Shown here piece by piece: positions 25,740 through 38,200 of a stretch of 64,000 nt of DNA. The position numbers and the translations under genes were made by a program. Source of the DNA: Lojkania enalia (Eukaryota; Ascomycota; Dothideomycetes; Pleosporales); contig ML986597.1 in assembly GCA_010094045.1 (NCBI GenBank), forward strand, positions 421,010-485,009, read 5' to 3'. The notes under the pieces were generated by a model that searched no databases, had not been told where the DNA came from, and saw only the letters and a program-made list of their open reading frames with translations. Positions within the stretch are counted from its first letter, which is position 1, and the number at the start of each line of letters is the position of its first letter.

Positions 25740-26957
25740 TCATCTTCGAGCAATAGCGCTATAGGCGCTGAGAGAGCTTTTGCTGCTCGAGTAGGCGAGG
25801 TTCGTCTAGCTGCCTGATAAGAGCAGCTTCGTGCGTAATGACCCTCTACTCCACAGCGTACGCAGAGCCCTCTCTCGCGACGGCGCTGAATCTCTTTTCC
25901 TGATACCCACTTCGCTCGTCTTTTCTCAGTATTACTTTAATTAGTAGTAGTACTGGTCGGTTGCCAGTCCATCCGTTCTAGTGATACGGGCCTTGGCGAT
26001 TGGTAACGAGGAGAAGACCCGGGTACGTTCCGAGGGATATTCGGTACTTGTCCGCGGCTAGTAATACCTATACGATATAGCTGGTCTGATATCTTGATTG
26101 CCTCATTGTAGAACTGGTCAAAGGATATACTATCAGATACTATAATTATTTGTTTCCGTACCTCGATCTTTAATCCTTCTGAAAGCATACTCTTAAGGGT
26201 ATCTTCCCCAAATATCTACTCTGATTCCTGAAGTAGCTGGTTAAACTCAGAGATATAGTTGCGTACTAGCTTCTTTCCCTGTACGAGGTGTCGGAGCTTA
26301 TCTAGCGCTCTTATCTTCTAATAGGGGTCTCTGAATTGGCGATCCATAAAGGTCCACATATCCTCTATTGTGGCTGTAAGTACGTTCTTCTCTACCCAGG
26401 GTAGGACTGCGCGGGCTGCCTTATCCTTTATTCTTCCTATAATATAATCAATCTGGTATGCGTGGTTCTTATGCGCATAGCTATAGCGGAGCTTTGCCTT
26501 CGCCTTATATTGAAATTGTGGGTATTTATTACGGTCGCCATCGAAACGCTCTGGGTCAGGGTATTTAGATCGATCAGCCTCTTCCTGGGCTTTAGGTAGG
26601 GTAGGAATTAAGCTTAATATCGGAGTTGTAATTCGTTGGTCTTTAAGGATATCCATCCTCCTAATCATCTACTGTATTATCTGCTGCATTATCTCCATCA
26701 TCCCAGTATTATCTGATTACTCCTTTATCTTATCTTTCCCCTGCGAAGGACCTGGCTTGTTCAGTGCCTCTATTCTTTTTTACACTTCTGCTCCTACTTG
26801 GTAAACTATAGCCTTAATTGCCGGTTCAGCCTATTGTTCGTTAGCTAGCATCTCTCTTATACTAGCTTCAACCTGGTCGGTTGACCATCCTTCTTGTAGC
26901 TTGCCTATTGCGTAGGCAACCATCTCGTCAATGGAATAACCTTCTATTATCTTCGTA
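25700..26957 (-). pseudogene. gag: Gypsy I gag (capsid and nucleocapsid), RIPped
   Basis: A retrotransposon capsid-type region lies at about 26220–26668, with RFDGDR and FMDRQF blocks. The continuing frame holds further gag sequence at 25937–26188. A complete CX2CX4HX4C zinc knuckle (CVRCGVEGHYARSC) is at 25823–25864. The frame ends at the TAG at 25700–25702 after an acidic Ser/Glu-rich tail. RIP stops occur around 26315, 26210 and several times upstream of 26668. The same frame extends to about 26957, where ATA codons suggest a lost ATG. Frame is offset by −1 from pol. Confidence 0.85.
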
Positions 26958-27282
26958 TTACTCTCTACCTAGATAAGAGACTTCTAATACCTTCAGGATT
27001 TATATTGCCTACTCTCTACTGTAGAGACGATAGGGCTTCCGATATTACCTGCAGCTTCTCGCTAACAGCGTATCTGATGCGCCTGCAGCTCGGTAGTTAG
27101 TAGGGTAAATAATATGCCTATAGCTCACACTTAATAGAACTTCTACTATTACTTATAGCTTAGTAGCTTATAAGGTATTCCGATGTCGCCTGCAGCTCGG
27201 TAGCTAGCAGGTTATAAGACTCTAATAGAATACCCCATTTAAGCTAGGGACTTTCCTTATTAAAAGAATGATTAAATTTAAA

Positions 27283-27562
27283 TATAAGGGTTGCGTAAAG
27301 TATACAGATACCTAATAATAGTAATAAATTCGATAAGGAGCCGTAGAGGCTTCGAGTAGCGTTATATATATAGTTAAATTAAATAGTTTATACGTCCAGT
27401 CTTACTAAAAGTAGGATATTAAACCTTAATAAAGGTAAGGTGTTAAGGAAGTATTTAGACTATACTATAGTACTACTATAACTCGCGGATTACCTCTAGA
27501 GAGGACTTAATAATAGTCTAGATCTCGTCCAGGCCTTATAACCTAGATACTAGTCTATTATA
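27283..27562 (-). repeat. Gypsy I 5' LTR (RIPped)
   Basis: 280 bp, gap-free against the left LTR. The differences I aligned are C-to-T or G-to-A changes with the A/T state in this copy. Both outer dinucleotides are now TA. Confidence 0.93.
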
Positions 27563-28232
27563 AAAGTTAAGGCTTAAATATTTAAAATACTCCCTTTATA
27601 TAATAATAATATTATTTCTACTATTATCCCCTTATAATTTTATAGTAATAAGATAAGTATATTTACCTCTTAATAGAGTATACTTTAGATATAGTATATA
27701 TATTATAAAATAGTAATAATACTAGTATAAAAATAGTTCCCGGTTATTTCTATCTACTATACCTATATTTAACTATACTAGAGAGTTACTATTAATAGTT
27801 ATAATTACTATATTAAGGTACTAGTAAGGTTTTATTTATATATTACTTCTATTATAGCTAGACCTTAAAATAGGCTAGATAATAAGGTAGATAAAAGACC
27901 GAAGTACCTAGTATATAAGAGAAATACTATTTAAGTTATAGCTGGTTAAATTTTCTAGAGCTTATCCCCTTATTAATATAGTATAAACTATTCTTATTTA
28001 TTAAAACTAGCTAGCTTTAATAAAGGTTAGAAAAACTACGTCTATTAACTAGAAATACGAGATATACTATATATATATCCTTAGACCTACTAAAGAGTTA
28101 ACTATAAATAATTTAACTATAATATTATTATATATATTTTTTACTTCTTAATTAGACTAGTTTTAAATATTAAGCTTATATACTAGAATATTAGGCTATA
28201 GAAAATAAATAAGATTAATAGGATTTCTAATA
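27563..28232. other. RIPped spacer between Gypsy I and pogo A
   Basis: AT-rich, no frame recognised. The TA at 28231–28232 is the target site of the next element. Confidence 0.45.
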
Positions 28233-29720
28233 ACATATTTTACAAGCGAGTCGCCCACCTAAATAAGTCGTCTACTTTATTAGCTATCTCTATATTTAGA
28301 GGCGTATATCGCGATAACGCCTATAGGTATTATTATAATAATTTGATAAGGGATAGATATACTATTTATTTACTACTATATAAGTTTTAGTATTATATCT
28401 AGGCTTGCTGCAGCGGCTGTAGCGCTTCTAGTATAGCGTACCCGCTTTTCTGCACTTCCTACCTGCGCGTATTTTATCCTCTAGCTGCTTATCTACCTTC
28501 TTTTAAGTAGCTATCTCAGCAGCTTCAGCTTTAGTAAGACTACTTTACTTCTGTAGAACCTTTTTTAATCGCTTTTTGCGCTGTAATAGAGCCTTATTTA
28601 CTTCCTAAAGCTGACTAACCTAACGCTAAAATAGTACGCATAAATAAGCTATCTATATAGTACCTTTAGCAAGCGAATTAAGAGAATTATTAATCGTAGT
28701 AGGTAAGCTATTTTAATACTTAGTAATACGGTCTTAAATCAGTATTATTTAAGACTCTAGTTTAATAGCGTTAGTTAGTGTTTTTAACTTCTAGAGGCAA
28801 CTAGCTACTAGTAGTAATAATAGAGTACGAAGCTTAATATCGAGCTTTAATAGTACTATATTAGGATTATATAGTTCTAAACTAGTACCTCGAAAGCTTA
28901 CATATATATTAGCCTTAGTAATAGAGCGCTAATATGCTATATAAAAGGTTAGTATAAAGTCGAGCTTTATAATATAGTAGATACTAATCTTACGCCTATA
29001 TACTTTCTTTAATAGTAAGAAGCAGCCTATATCTAGAGGCTGTAGTAGATACGATAAATATGCTAGTATATATAATAGAATAATATCCTTCTCTTTATAG
29101 AGTAGCTAAAACTCAGTAGACCTATAGCTTTTATAACTATTAATAACTAGCAGACGATAAGCGCCTGCTATATACTACCTTATATATTAAAGGTCGAACT
29201 AGCTACTAATAACTTTAGAATCCTTATAGAGAGCTCTTTAATAGTTATATTTTTAATAGAAGTATATTTTAAGCTTAGAAATGTAATTAATAAAGTTTAT
29301 TAGCTAGTTTTTACTAACCTAGTCTATAGAGCGAGCTCTGAGTAAATAGTTAGCTATATCTTATATACTATCGATTATAGGAGGATATCTATAAGATAAT
29401 AAGTCTAGTATATACTATATTATAGTTGATTCTTCTAGCTTCGTAAGCTTCTTTAAATTAAGCTTATAATTGCGTTGTAAAGGTTTGCTGGTGTATTAGT
29501 TTCTAAGCATCGTTTAGGGGATGCTATAGGTAGCTGCAGCACTTCGTACACTCTAAATTTAATCTTAATTAATAGCTAAGATAGCTAGTAATATCTAACC
29601 TTCTTAATAGATTAATTAAGGTTAAGGTAGTTGCTATATTACGTTGTAAATAGGTAGAGTATAACTTCTTAGTAAAAGTAGGCAACTCGCTTAGGTGGGC
29701 GACTCGCTTGTAAAATACGT
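28233..29720 (-). mobile_element. pogo/Fot1-like transposon, family A (1488 bp)
   Basis: TA target duplication (28231–28232 and 29721–29722). The terminal inverted repeats have the core TTTTACAAGCGAGTCGCC and contain an internal GCGAGTCGCC-type repeat. The minus strand encodes a Tc1/mariner-superfamily (pogo/Fot1 group) transposase. A second, truncated copy starts at 53802. Confidence 0.9.
28560..29540 (-). pseudogene. pogo-family A transposase, RIPped
   Basis: Reading through TAA/TAG on the minus strand gives the N-terminal DNA-binding part (about 29360–29540). It then gives the DDE core with a VINSYKSY-like block (family form: VDGHxSH) and LLQPLDIGCF at about 28990–29070, followed by the C-terminal SFRGTSL and LKLDIKLRT blocks near 28850–28900. 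LQPLD.GCF is diagnostic for pogo/Fot1 transposases. Its third catalytic acidic residue (Asp in PLD) is retained. Inactive. Confidence 0.8.
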
Positions 29721-29722
29721 TA

Positions 29723-31035
29723 TAAATAGGCCCTAGGAGAGGGCTTTAACTACTATATTTAACTTTATTTAAGCTACCTTATTTATAAATAATATAATAG
29801 TAGTTATAATAGTAATTATTTCTATTATCTAGTTTAACTAGGTAGATATATCTATTCCTTCTACCTTCTAGTTAGCTGTTAGTATAAATATAAGAACCTC
29901 TATTAGAGCCTATTAACTAGTTAACTTATAGTATAAATAGCTTATCTACTATCTTCGTACTTTATCTATAACTTCTCCTATTACCTATTTACTATATATA
30001 GCGATTATCCTCTTTACTATATACGATGCTATTTTCTATTTTAAAAATCTCTTAATATAAGATCTTTTAGACCTTCTTATCTAGAATAGGGGGACGAAAA
30101 TATATTTTATATACGAATTAGTAGTTCTTTCTTCTCTTATTATAAGACTACTTATTTCTACAGCACTTTTATATCGGTTACTTCTTTAATATAAGAACTT
30201 AGTATAAAATAGTTAAGAGTATAAGAGTATATTAATATTTTTTATTATTATAAATATAATTATAGCGCTATATAAGCTATATAGAACAACTATAATTATA
30301 TATTCTATTCTATCAGCTAGCCTTAAAACTAACATCTACTATAGAGTTTTTCTAGTATATCTTTAACCCTCTTTTTTATATAAGTTTATATAAACTAGGT
30401 ATATATATCTATATAGTTACTATATACTTTAAGTTTTTACTTTTCTAGTATTATATACTAGACTATTAAGGGGATTACAGCTATATTATATCTAATACAT
30501 AGAGACGGTAGTAATTTATAATAGGTAGTTAAGTTAAATAGCTATATATTTTAAGAATAGGACCTATTTAAGGAATTTATACTATTATAAATAGTAAAAA
30601 CTAATAGATACTAGCCTTATATAAGCTTTATTATTACCCTTTATCTTTAGGTCTATTTAAAACCCCTTATTATAAAAAAAGAAATTTGTAAATAAATTTA
30701 TACTAGTAAAAAATCGGTTTCTAGTAATATAAAAGTAATATTATCTAGTAGTCTAGGATTTTATAAAGCGTTTAGTAGGAGCTAGTCTAAAGTAAATATA
30801 AGATATATTAAAGTACTAGTAGAAAAAAGTTAAATAGTATATAAAAGCTATACTAATTAGAAATTAATAGAACTAATAAACTAAATTTAAAAAAGTTAAA
30901 AATAAATTTTAATAATAATTTTAAAATATAGCTTCTTAAAGAGACTATTTTATCTTATACTACTATCTAAATTCGATTCTACTATTAGATCTTACTTTTA
31001 GTCTTATCTAATACTACTAATAAATAACTATTACC
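29723..31035. other. RIPped DNA without recognisable genes
   Basis: AT-rich throughout, with no frame I can assign. It ends with TTACC (31031–31035), the left target duplication of solo LTR B. Confidence 0.4.
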
Positions 31036-31338
31036 TATTATAGTAATACCGCAACACCTCTGCACCTATACTACTCTTACTATAATACTCGAACTAGCTG
31101 CTAGCGACAACTATCAGCTGCTAGCTAGAACATAACCGACTTATCTTAACTATAATAGAGGAAGGTTTTACCAACCTAGCTAGCCTATATAGCAGCACAG
31201 ACCTAGCCTCTATAAAAACCTATATAATATAGATATTTCTATTTTTTACGCAACGTTTTAATATTTATATATAGTATATAGTAATAGAGTTAACTATTTA
31301 AAGTACGATTAACTAACTACGCGTAAGTGTCTGTAATA
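31036..31338 (+). mobile_element. Solo LTR, 303-bp family, copy B
   Basis: 303 bp, gap-free match to the family. The perfect 5-bp duplication TTACC (31031–31035 and 31339–31343) shows a solo LTR. It is less RIPped than copies A, C and D and keeps several CA and TG dinucleotides. Confidence 0.9.
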
Positions 31339-31360
31339 TTACCTCTATATATAAGATTAG

Positions 31361-32115
31361 AAAATTAAAGTTATTAATATACCTCTTCTACTTAACCCTA
31401 TAAGGCTGTATAATATAAAGAAAGTACTCGACTACTATTAATATAAGGTTAAAATCGAAGATCTAAAAGCTAATAACTTTAAATAACTCTTTAAGTTTAT
31501 TAGAGCCTTTTTAAAATATCTTAAATACTAAAAGGGTATAATTTTCAAGTAAATAAATAGTTTAAAAAAGTTTAAAGTTTCTATAAATACTTTTAAAAAA
31601 GAAGTTAGTATATTTATAAGAAATAGAAAAGCTAGTAAGATTAAGGGTAGAGAAGTTAAGTTAAAGCGGGTAAAAGGTAGATTCGATAATAATAGAAGCT
31701 CGTAGAAGAGGTTATATAGTAAGAATTCTAAAGATAAGAGTAGTAGGTTAAAATAGGTAAAACGTGGATTCGATAATAATAGAGGCTTATAAAAGAGGTT
31801 ATATAGTAAGGATTCTAAGAATAAGAGTAACAGGTTAAAGTAGGTAAAACGTGGATTCGATAATAATAGAGGCTTATAGAAGAGGTTACGTAACAAGGAT
31901 TCTATAGATAAGAGTAGTAGGTTAAAGTAGATAAAACGTAGATTTAATAATAATAGAGGCTTATAGAAGAGGTTATATAGTAAAAATTCTAAGGATAAGA
32001 GTAGTAAGTTAAAGAGAATAAGAAAAAGTAGGTCTAAGAATAATACTAGCAGACTAAAGAGGTTACTTAAGGAGAAGACTAAAGATAAAAGTAGTAAATT
32101 AAAATAGTAGAGAAG
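31361..32115 (+). pseudogene. Relic of a basic repeat protein (29-residue repeats)
   Basis: One plus-strand frame runs from about 31361 through the 87-bp repeats to about 32115, with stops of the TAA/TAG kind and a very Lys/Arg-rich product. Repeat units read like KRGFDNNRGLQKRL followed by a KDSKDKSS-type stretch. Upstream of the repeats the frame is Lys-rich and coiled-coil-like. The opposite strand is open for 122 codons over the same bases, but that follows from RIP putting TA on both strands. The protein family is unknown; the solo LTR at 31036 may have cut the 5' end. Confidence 0.5.
31680..32030 (+). repeat. 87-bp tandem repeat, about four units
   Basis: The period is 87 bp (29 codons), with the shared core GATTCGATAATAATAGA. 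Units differ mainly by G/A and C/T transitions. Because the period is a multiple of three, the reading frame is kept across units. Confidence 0.85.
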
Positions 32116-33071
32116 AGTATAAATAATAGTAAAACTAGTTATACTAGTTTTAACTTAGGCTTTAAATTCTTTTATATTTCTCTATAATTTAAAGTTAACT
32201 ATTAACTTAATTATAGTCTTATTAATTCTTTTAAGATAGTTCCTTATTCTTTCTTAATTCTAAGTTCTAATTAAACTTAATACTTATACTAAATATTATA
32301 TAATTATTAGATATTTATAATAGTACTAATAATTATTTTCTTATACTAGTTTAAGAAATAATAAATCTTACTAAAGCTAATCTTATTATTTTCTATCTTT
32401 ATTCTAATACTATCAGCCCTATTATACTAATAGAACTAGGCTGCTATTCTTAATCTAGAAAGATTATTATCTACTATCTAGAAAAATATTATTATTATAG
32501 AAACGTCTAATATTTATATAAGTAAGATAATATTCTATTATTTAATAATTTTAATAAACTTGTTAAAATAGTAATTATAAAGGTTAAGAAAATCTTAAAA
32601 AGAAAAATCCGGCTATATAAAAATATATATAGTTAGCTGTTCCTATCTATATATATAATAGAGTTAAGTTATTTATAGTAGTAGTACTATAGCTATACTA
32701 TTTAATTTAAATTCTTCTACTAACTTAATTATTAATAAACCTAGCTTATTTTTTAGGTACTATTATTATATAGAGATTATTAGAATAATAGTTATTCTTT
32801 ATAGACTTATTAATTCTTTATAAACTAGTTCTCTATTCTTTTTTAATTTAAGTACTAAGCCTAATATTTATACCTAATACTATATAATTAGACTTCTATA
32901 ATATTACTAGTAGTTTATTTCTTCTACTAACTTTACTTAAGTTAAAAGATGTAAATAATAGTAAACGAGGTTATTAAGTAACCTATTATTAGAAGGGTTC
33001 TATATAGAGACCTTCTAAAAGAGCTATTTTAGTACTAGTACTATTTATACTATAGTTCCTATTATTAGACC
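32116..33071. other. RIPped DNA, nothing assigned
   Basis: AT-rich. The plus-strand frame of the repeat protein may continue for some distance but loses coding character. No repeat or element end was found before the Gypsy II LTR. Confidence 0.35.
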
Positions 33072-33284
33072 TATAATAACCCTATATATATATAGGCTAT
33101 AATAGGTTATATAACCGCGCGAGGCTCTGCGCGCTTTAGTAGAAAAATACTCCGTTCTAAAGAGTACGGTATATAGACGTAAGAATCCTACGGACCTTTC
33201 TCCTCCCCATCTTAGTATAACTGAAATAGAGCTAACCTACCTTATTAATATTCTACGATGTAAGAGCCCGTGCCTATCCTTATA
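33072..33284 (+). repeat. Gypsy II 5' LTR
   Basis: 213 bp; shares TTATATAACCGCG and GTACGGTATATA with the right LTR. Differences are largely transitions. The exact 3' edge could be a few bases further. Confidence 0.85.
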
Positions 33285-33479
33285 TTATACTAAGATTATA
33301 TTTACTCGGCCGGTAACGGTAATATAATATTAGGTTAAACCGCTCGACCTACCTATATATAGTATTTAACAATAACTACCTTAAGGAACCCTATTGTATA
33401 ACTAGCCCGAGTGCTTAGTTTATTAATAGGATATGCCTTCTTACCTAAAAACCCTAGTTAGACTAGATATATACTTTAG

Positions 33480-35200
33480 AAGTATGTAATTAAACTCTAG
33501 GAGCTCTATAAGACCTATAGAGATAGGTACTACTCTAGTAATCTAGAAGAGAGTTGAGGACTCTATCTCTATGTAATAACGAGTTAAGGACCTATCGTGA
33601 GAGAAGTAACTCTACCCTAATACTAACTACAGCTACCTTACCTATAGTCCGACCCGTACTGCTCTACCTGTAGCTTAATATTAACTATCGCTGCTCTACC
33701 TATAGCTTATACTATATAAGATAATAACCCGCGGCGAACGATTTCCCTTTATAGTCTTAGTACTCGAGAAGCTGGAAAAAGATAATACGTATGATCCGCT
33801 ATAACGGTTTATCTACTAAGAATACGAGGTTTAAGGTTATAGTTCTATTACTAAAGAGAACTACGATTATAATTATACTCTTAAGCTCGTAAGACTATAA
33901 TATAATATAGAGAAGTACTCTCTATTAATACTTTAGGTATAGACTCTCGACGGTAAATATATACTCTAAGCTACGACTGCAGCGATCTAGCTACTATTTA
34001 AAGACGACCCTACCAGTATTCTAATAGAGTTTGTAAACTAGGTAATCCTACGCTATATAGAGTAATAGTAGACTTATATATATCGATAAATCGCTGCTGA
34101 CGCTCTAGCTGAGGGCGATACCTTATATAAAACTCTCCTCTAAAAACGATAAGAAGCTAAAGCTGCGGTAGACGCGGCTCGACACGAGATTAGTATACTA
34201 AAGTTTTAGCTCTTTAAAGCTGCTATAACTCCCGTTATACCAGCTACTACCCGACTCTAATCCTTACGTTTTAAGATCCTACCGTAGATACCTAAAGTCT
34301 TAAGTAGTCTGTTAGGACTAGAGCCCTTATCTAATAGAGACTTAGACGATAGCTCTAGTAATTAGCTACTATATTGCTTACTATATACTCCTACAACTCT
34401 GCTAGCTATACGAGTTATAAACTATACCTAACGCAGTTGCTTAGCTAAGTTCTTAGACCTACTAATGTTTAAAGATGGTAAGGAGGTTATATTTAACTAA
34501 TAGAGAGATAGGTTAGAGGATAAAATATATACAAACTACAACTAGTATAAAGGAGTAGATAAGTAGATAACTTAGAATAATATCGTATTATATATACGCA
34601 CACGTATAGAGGGTCCTACTAATTAATACCTTTCTACGCTAATTTGTACGCTTTAAGATAGTAATCGACCTATTAACTATCTTTACCTAGTTAATTAACT
34701 AGAGAAGACTTATAGTAATCTATATAAGAAGCTAAACGCTCGTCGCGATTTCTAGAAGCTCTACTTTAAGGATCTAGCTGATTTTGCTACCTTTTAAGGC
34801 GACTTCTTCCGCCTTACTTAAGAACGCTGCCTACCCGCAGATTAATGGGTAGAGGAATTCTATAAGAAGCTCCTAGACGTACTATATATATAGATAGGTA
34901 TCTATTATTAATAATATAATAAGTAGTATAATAAGTATATTAACTGCGCTTAAGAATTCGCCCGAGAACTAGCTATTAGCACGAAGAAAGCTAGCAATCG
35001 ACTTAAGAAGAAATTAAAGAAGCTTCTATTAATCTATATATAATAGCCAGCTCCAGCTTAACTAGCTCTAGCCCAGCCAGCTCTAGCTTTATTAACTATA
35101 CTAAGAAAGGACGACGTTTACTTTAAATGCTATAAGCTAGGTTATATCGCTTGCAACTACTTTTAGTAAGTTGAGTAGAAGCTAGTAGAGTTTATACCTA
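33480..35200 (+). pseudogene. gag: Gypsy II gag, RIPped
   Basis: The region upstream of protease codes in frame for a capsid-like protein. It ends with a CX2CX4HX4C zinc knuckle at 35119–35160, where the first and last Cys codons are now TAC and the His codon is TAT. The frame is offset by −1 from the protease/pol frame, as in Gypsy I. The start is not recoverable. Confidence 0.7.
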
Positions 35201-35299
35201 GCGATAATAAGTCTATTAGAGATACTTTAATACCCAGCGACTTAGAGTCGGAAAAAGTCTCTACTTAGGGGAAGTTTCCTCTCTAGTATAATCTCTCAG

Positions 35300-38200
35300 A
35301 GCACTAGAAGACCTATAATAATAGTTCTTCGGCGGATAAGCCTTTACGCTACTAAGTTACATTTTAACAAATAGTATCGCAATTAAGCTATCAGGCTTAA
35401 TTAATATAGGTGCTGGTAGCTACACTCTTATCTATCTACATTACCTATATACGATTAAGAAAGGATTTAGAGTATTAATCCGTCGTATAGAACCTATTCC
35501 TATTACTAGATATAATAGTCGCCTAAATAGACTAGTAGACGAGTACTTTAAAGCAGATCTAGTCCTTAACAGCTACCGCTTATCTACCCACTTTATACCC
35601 TATAATACAGGCTGTCACGACCTTATTATCGGTCGAAAGCTACTTAAGGAGGCCGACGTATAGGTTAATTGTAAGAAATAAGCCCTAAGGTGGGACGATG
35701 ATAAGTATATTAACTGTAAGCGCGACATCGTCGTACTAATATAAGGCTTACCTATAGAAGTTAGCTCTATATATTAAGTTAACGCTGACCGTCGCGATTT
35801 ACTTATAAACGTAGCTCTCCTACAGTAACCTACTAGTCGATTAAACTCTCAGCACCTAACCTATAAAGATAATCTTAGGAAAATAACTAAATAGCTTTAC
35901 CTACAATAGTTAGAGATACTATATTAATAATAGCCGCGCCTATAAGCTGTCTTATATATAGATCTTATAGCTATAGGCCTAGACATTAACACTATAGGAG
36001 TAGCTGGCTTTATACTATATACCTGAGGGAAGGATATTATACTTAGTTACCTCAGCATCTATAAGATTAACAAGCTTATCTAAGACTATTAAGAGCTTAA
36101 GGAACCTAACCCTAAGGAGGAGCTCCGACAGCTTATTAAAGAGAAGTTACCCTCACTATTATATACAGGTGCTATTCTGGCTTACTTCTTAAAGAAGAAT
36201 TCTAACGTCCTACCCCTATATCGCGACGGCGTTAACTATAATATTAAACTAACAGCCGAGAATATACTAATATTAAGCCCGCTATATAGCATATCGCTCG
36301 AGTAGCTGCAGCTTATAAAGGCCTACCTAGAGAACTATCTCTGCTGTAGCTTTATCACGTACAGCAACGCGTCGTATACCTTACCTATCCTATTTACTAA
36401 GAAGTCTAGAGGAGGGTAGTATTTTTACGTTAACTATTAACGACTTAATACTATTACTAAGAAAGATACCTATCTAATTCTATTAATTTAGAAGATATTT
36501 ATACGGTTAGTACGCGCGCGAGTATTTATAAAGTTTAATATATAATAAGCTTTCTACTGTATATAATTAATAGAAGATATTAAAGACCTAACTACGTTCC
36601 GGATGTAATATAGCAACTATAAGTATTACATACTACCCTTTAGATTATATAATAGCCCGGCTACATTTCAGTAATATATTAATAAGGTGCTATACGGCCT
36701 ACTTAACAACTTCTATACCGTATATTTTAACGATATCCTTATCTACTTAGAAGACCCTTTTAAATATAAGTCGTACGTTGCTCAGGTGCTGTAGCATCTT
36801 AAGAATACTAGCTTATAGGCTAATATTAAGAAGAGCGAGTTTGCTGTTACTTAAATAAAGTTTCTAGGCCTAATTATTAGTATATAAGGTATCTAGAAGA
36901 ATCTAGAGAAGGTCGCTGTAGTATAGGACTGGCTAGTACCTATATCAGTTAAGAGCCTTTAATCCTTCCTTAGCTTCTACAACTTCTATTAGTTGTTCTT
37001 AAAGGACTACGGACGAGTTATACAACCCCTTATAAAGCTACTTAAGTAAGGCGCCTAGCACGCTTTTAGTAAACGTGAGCTTACCGCCTTCTAGTAAACT
37101 AAGAACCTTATACTATCAGATAATATCCTAGCCTACTACTCGCTGTATAGATAGACCTATATAGAAACTAACGCAAGTAACGGAGTAATAGCCGGAGTAC
37201 TATTATAGTTATAAGATAACAGCCTCTAGCGCCCTATCGCGTTCTTTTCAAAGACTATAAGCGCGCCTTAGATAAACTATAATATATACGATAAAGAGAT
37301 GCTTATAGTTATTTAAGGACTTTATAAATAGCGCTTGTAGCTTATTAGCTTATAGACGACTAAGCCTTTCTATGCGATTACCGACCATCGAGTACTTAAG
37401 TACTTCTTAATAAAGCGAGAGTTTACTCTAAGATAGATATACTAGGCAATATTTGTCGCCGACTTTAACTTAACGCTGACCTACCGACCGGGTTCTACTA
37501 ATGTTGTAGCTGATGCGCTGTTACGTAAGCAGGAAGAGCTTAAGATGTAAAAAGAGAAGGATAAAGCAGCGCGTACGCGAGCCTTCCTTTTAGCCGAATA
37601 GATTAACGTTAATCTAATAGAGGTTGCGGTTAACTACCTAGCTAAACTGGCAGACGACGGCCTGCGTAGCTAATTGTTCGAAATCGCCATCTTTAATACT
37701 CTTATAAGTCCTCCCCAGCTTAACAATTTATATATGTTGATCGACCGCATCCTTGAAGTTAATTAGAATTATGTTAGCCTATAGCTATACTAGAAAAAAG
37801 CTGCCTCTAGCAAGCCGGCGTAATAGGCGCTTACTAGCGACGGCCTACTTATATATAAAGGTAAGCTGTTCGTCCCTAATATTAACTTCCTAAGAACCTA
37901 CCTTATCCGAGTAGTATATGCTATATAGGTAACAGCCCATCTAGGTAAAAGGAAGATAGGACGGCTGCTTTAAGATTGCTACTACTAGCCTAATATAAGT
38001 AAGAATGTTAACACGTATATAGCTGCCTGTAAAGCCTATTAATAGAGCTATATCCCGTGCGATAAGACTCCGGGACTATTAAAATTGCTGCTAATTCTAG
38101 ATTAAGCTTAATAAGACGTCTTAATAGATTTTAAGTTATTTCTAATAGATAAAAAAGGGTACGACAATACTTTCGTTGTTGTTAACTAACTAAGTAAGTA

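Larger units (their letters stand above)
21584..27562 (-). mobile_element. Gypsy I: chromodomain Ty3/Gypsy retrotransposon (5979 bp)
   Basis: Two 280-bp LTRs (21584–21863 and 27283–27562), flanked by AAGGT on the left and AAAGT on the right; the one difference is a RIP-type transition. The element reads on the minus strand: 5' LTR at right, gag, pol, then a polypurine tract next to the left LTR (AGGAGGGGGGTAA on the minus strand, 21864–21876). Gag and pol overlap with a −1 shift. Pol is open for 1000 codons while gag, protease and the right LTR are RIPped, so damage increases from left to right. Confidence 0.96.

Noticed and set aside
25201..25817. Two plus-strand open frames opposite protease and nucleocapsid
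   Set aside because: Shadows of pol and gag; the minus strand carries the protease and zinc-knuckle motifs.
31528..31896. 122-codon minus-strand open frame rich in Leu and Phe
   Set aside because: It is antisense to the 87-bp repeats; the plus strand shows the RIP-type stops expected of the coding strand, so this is a shadow.
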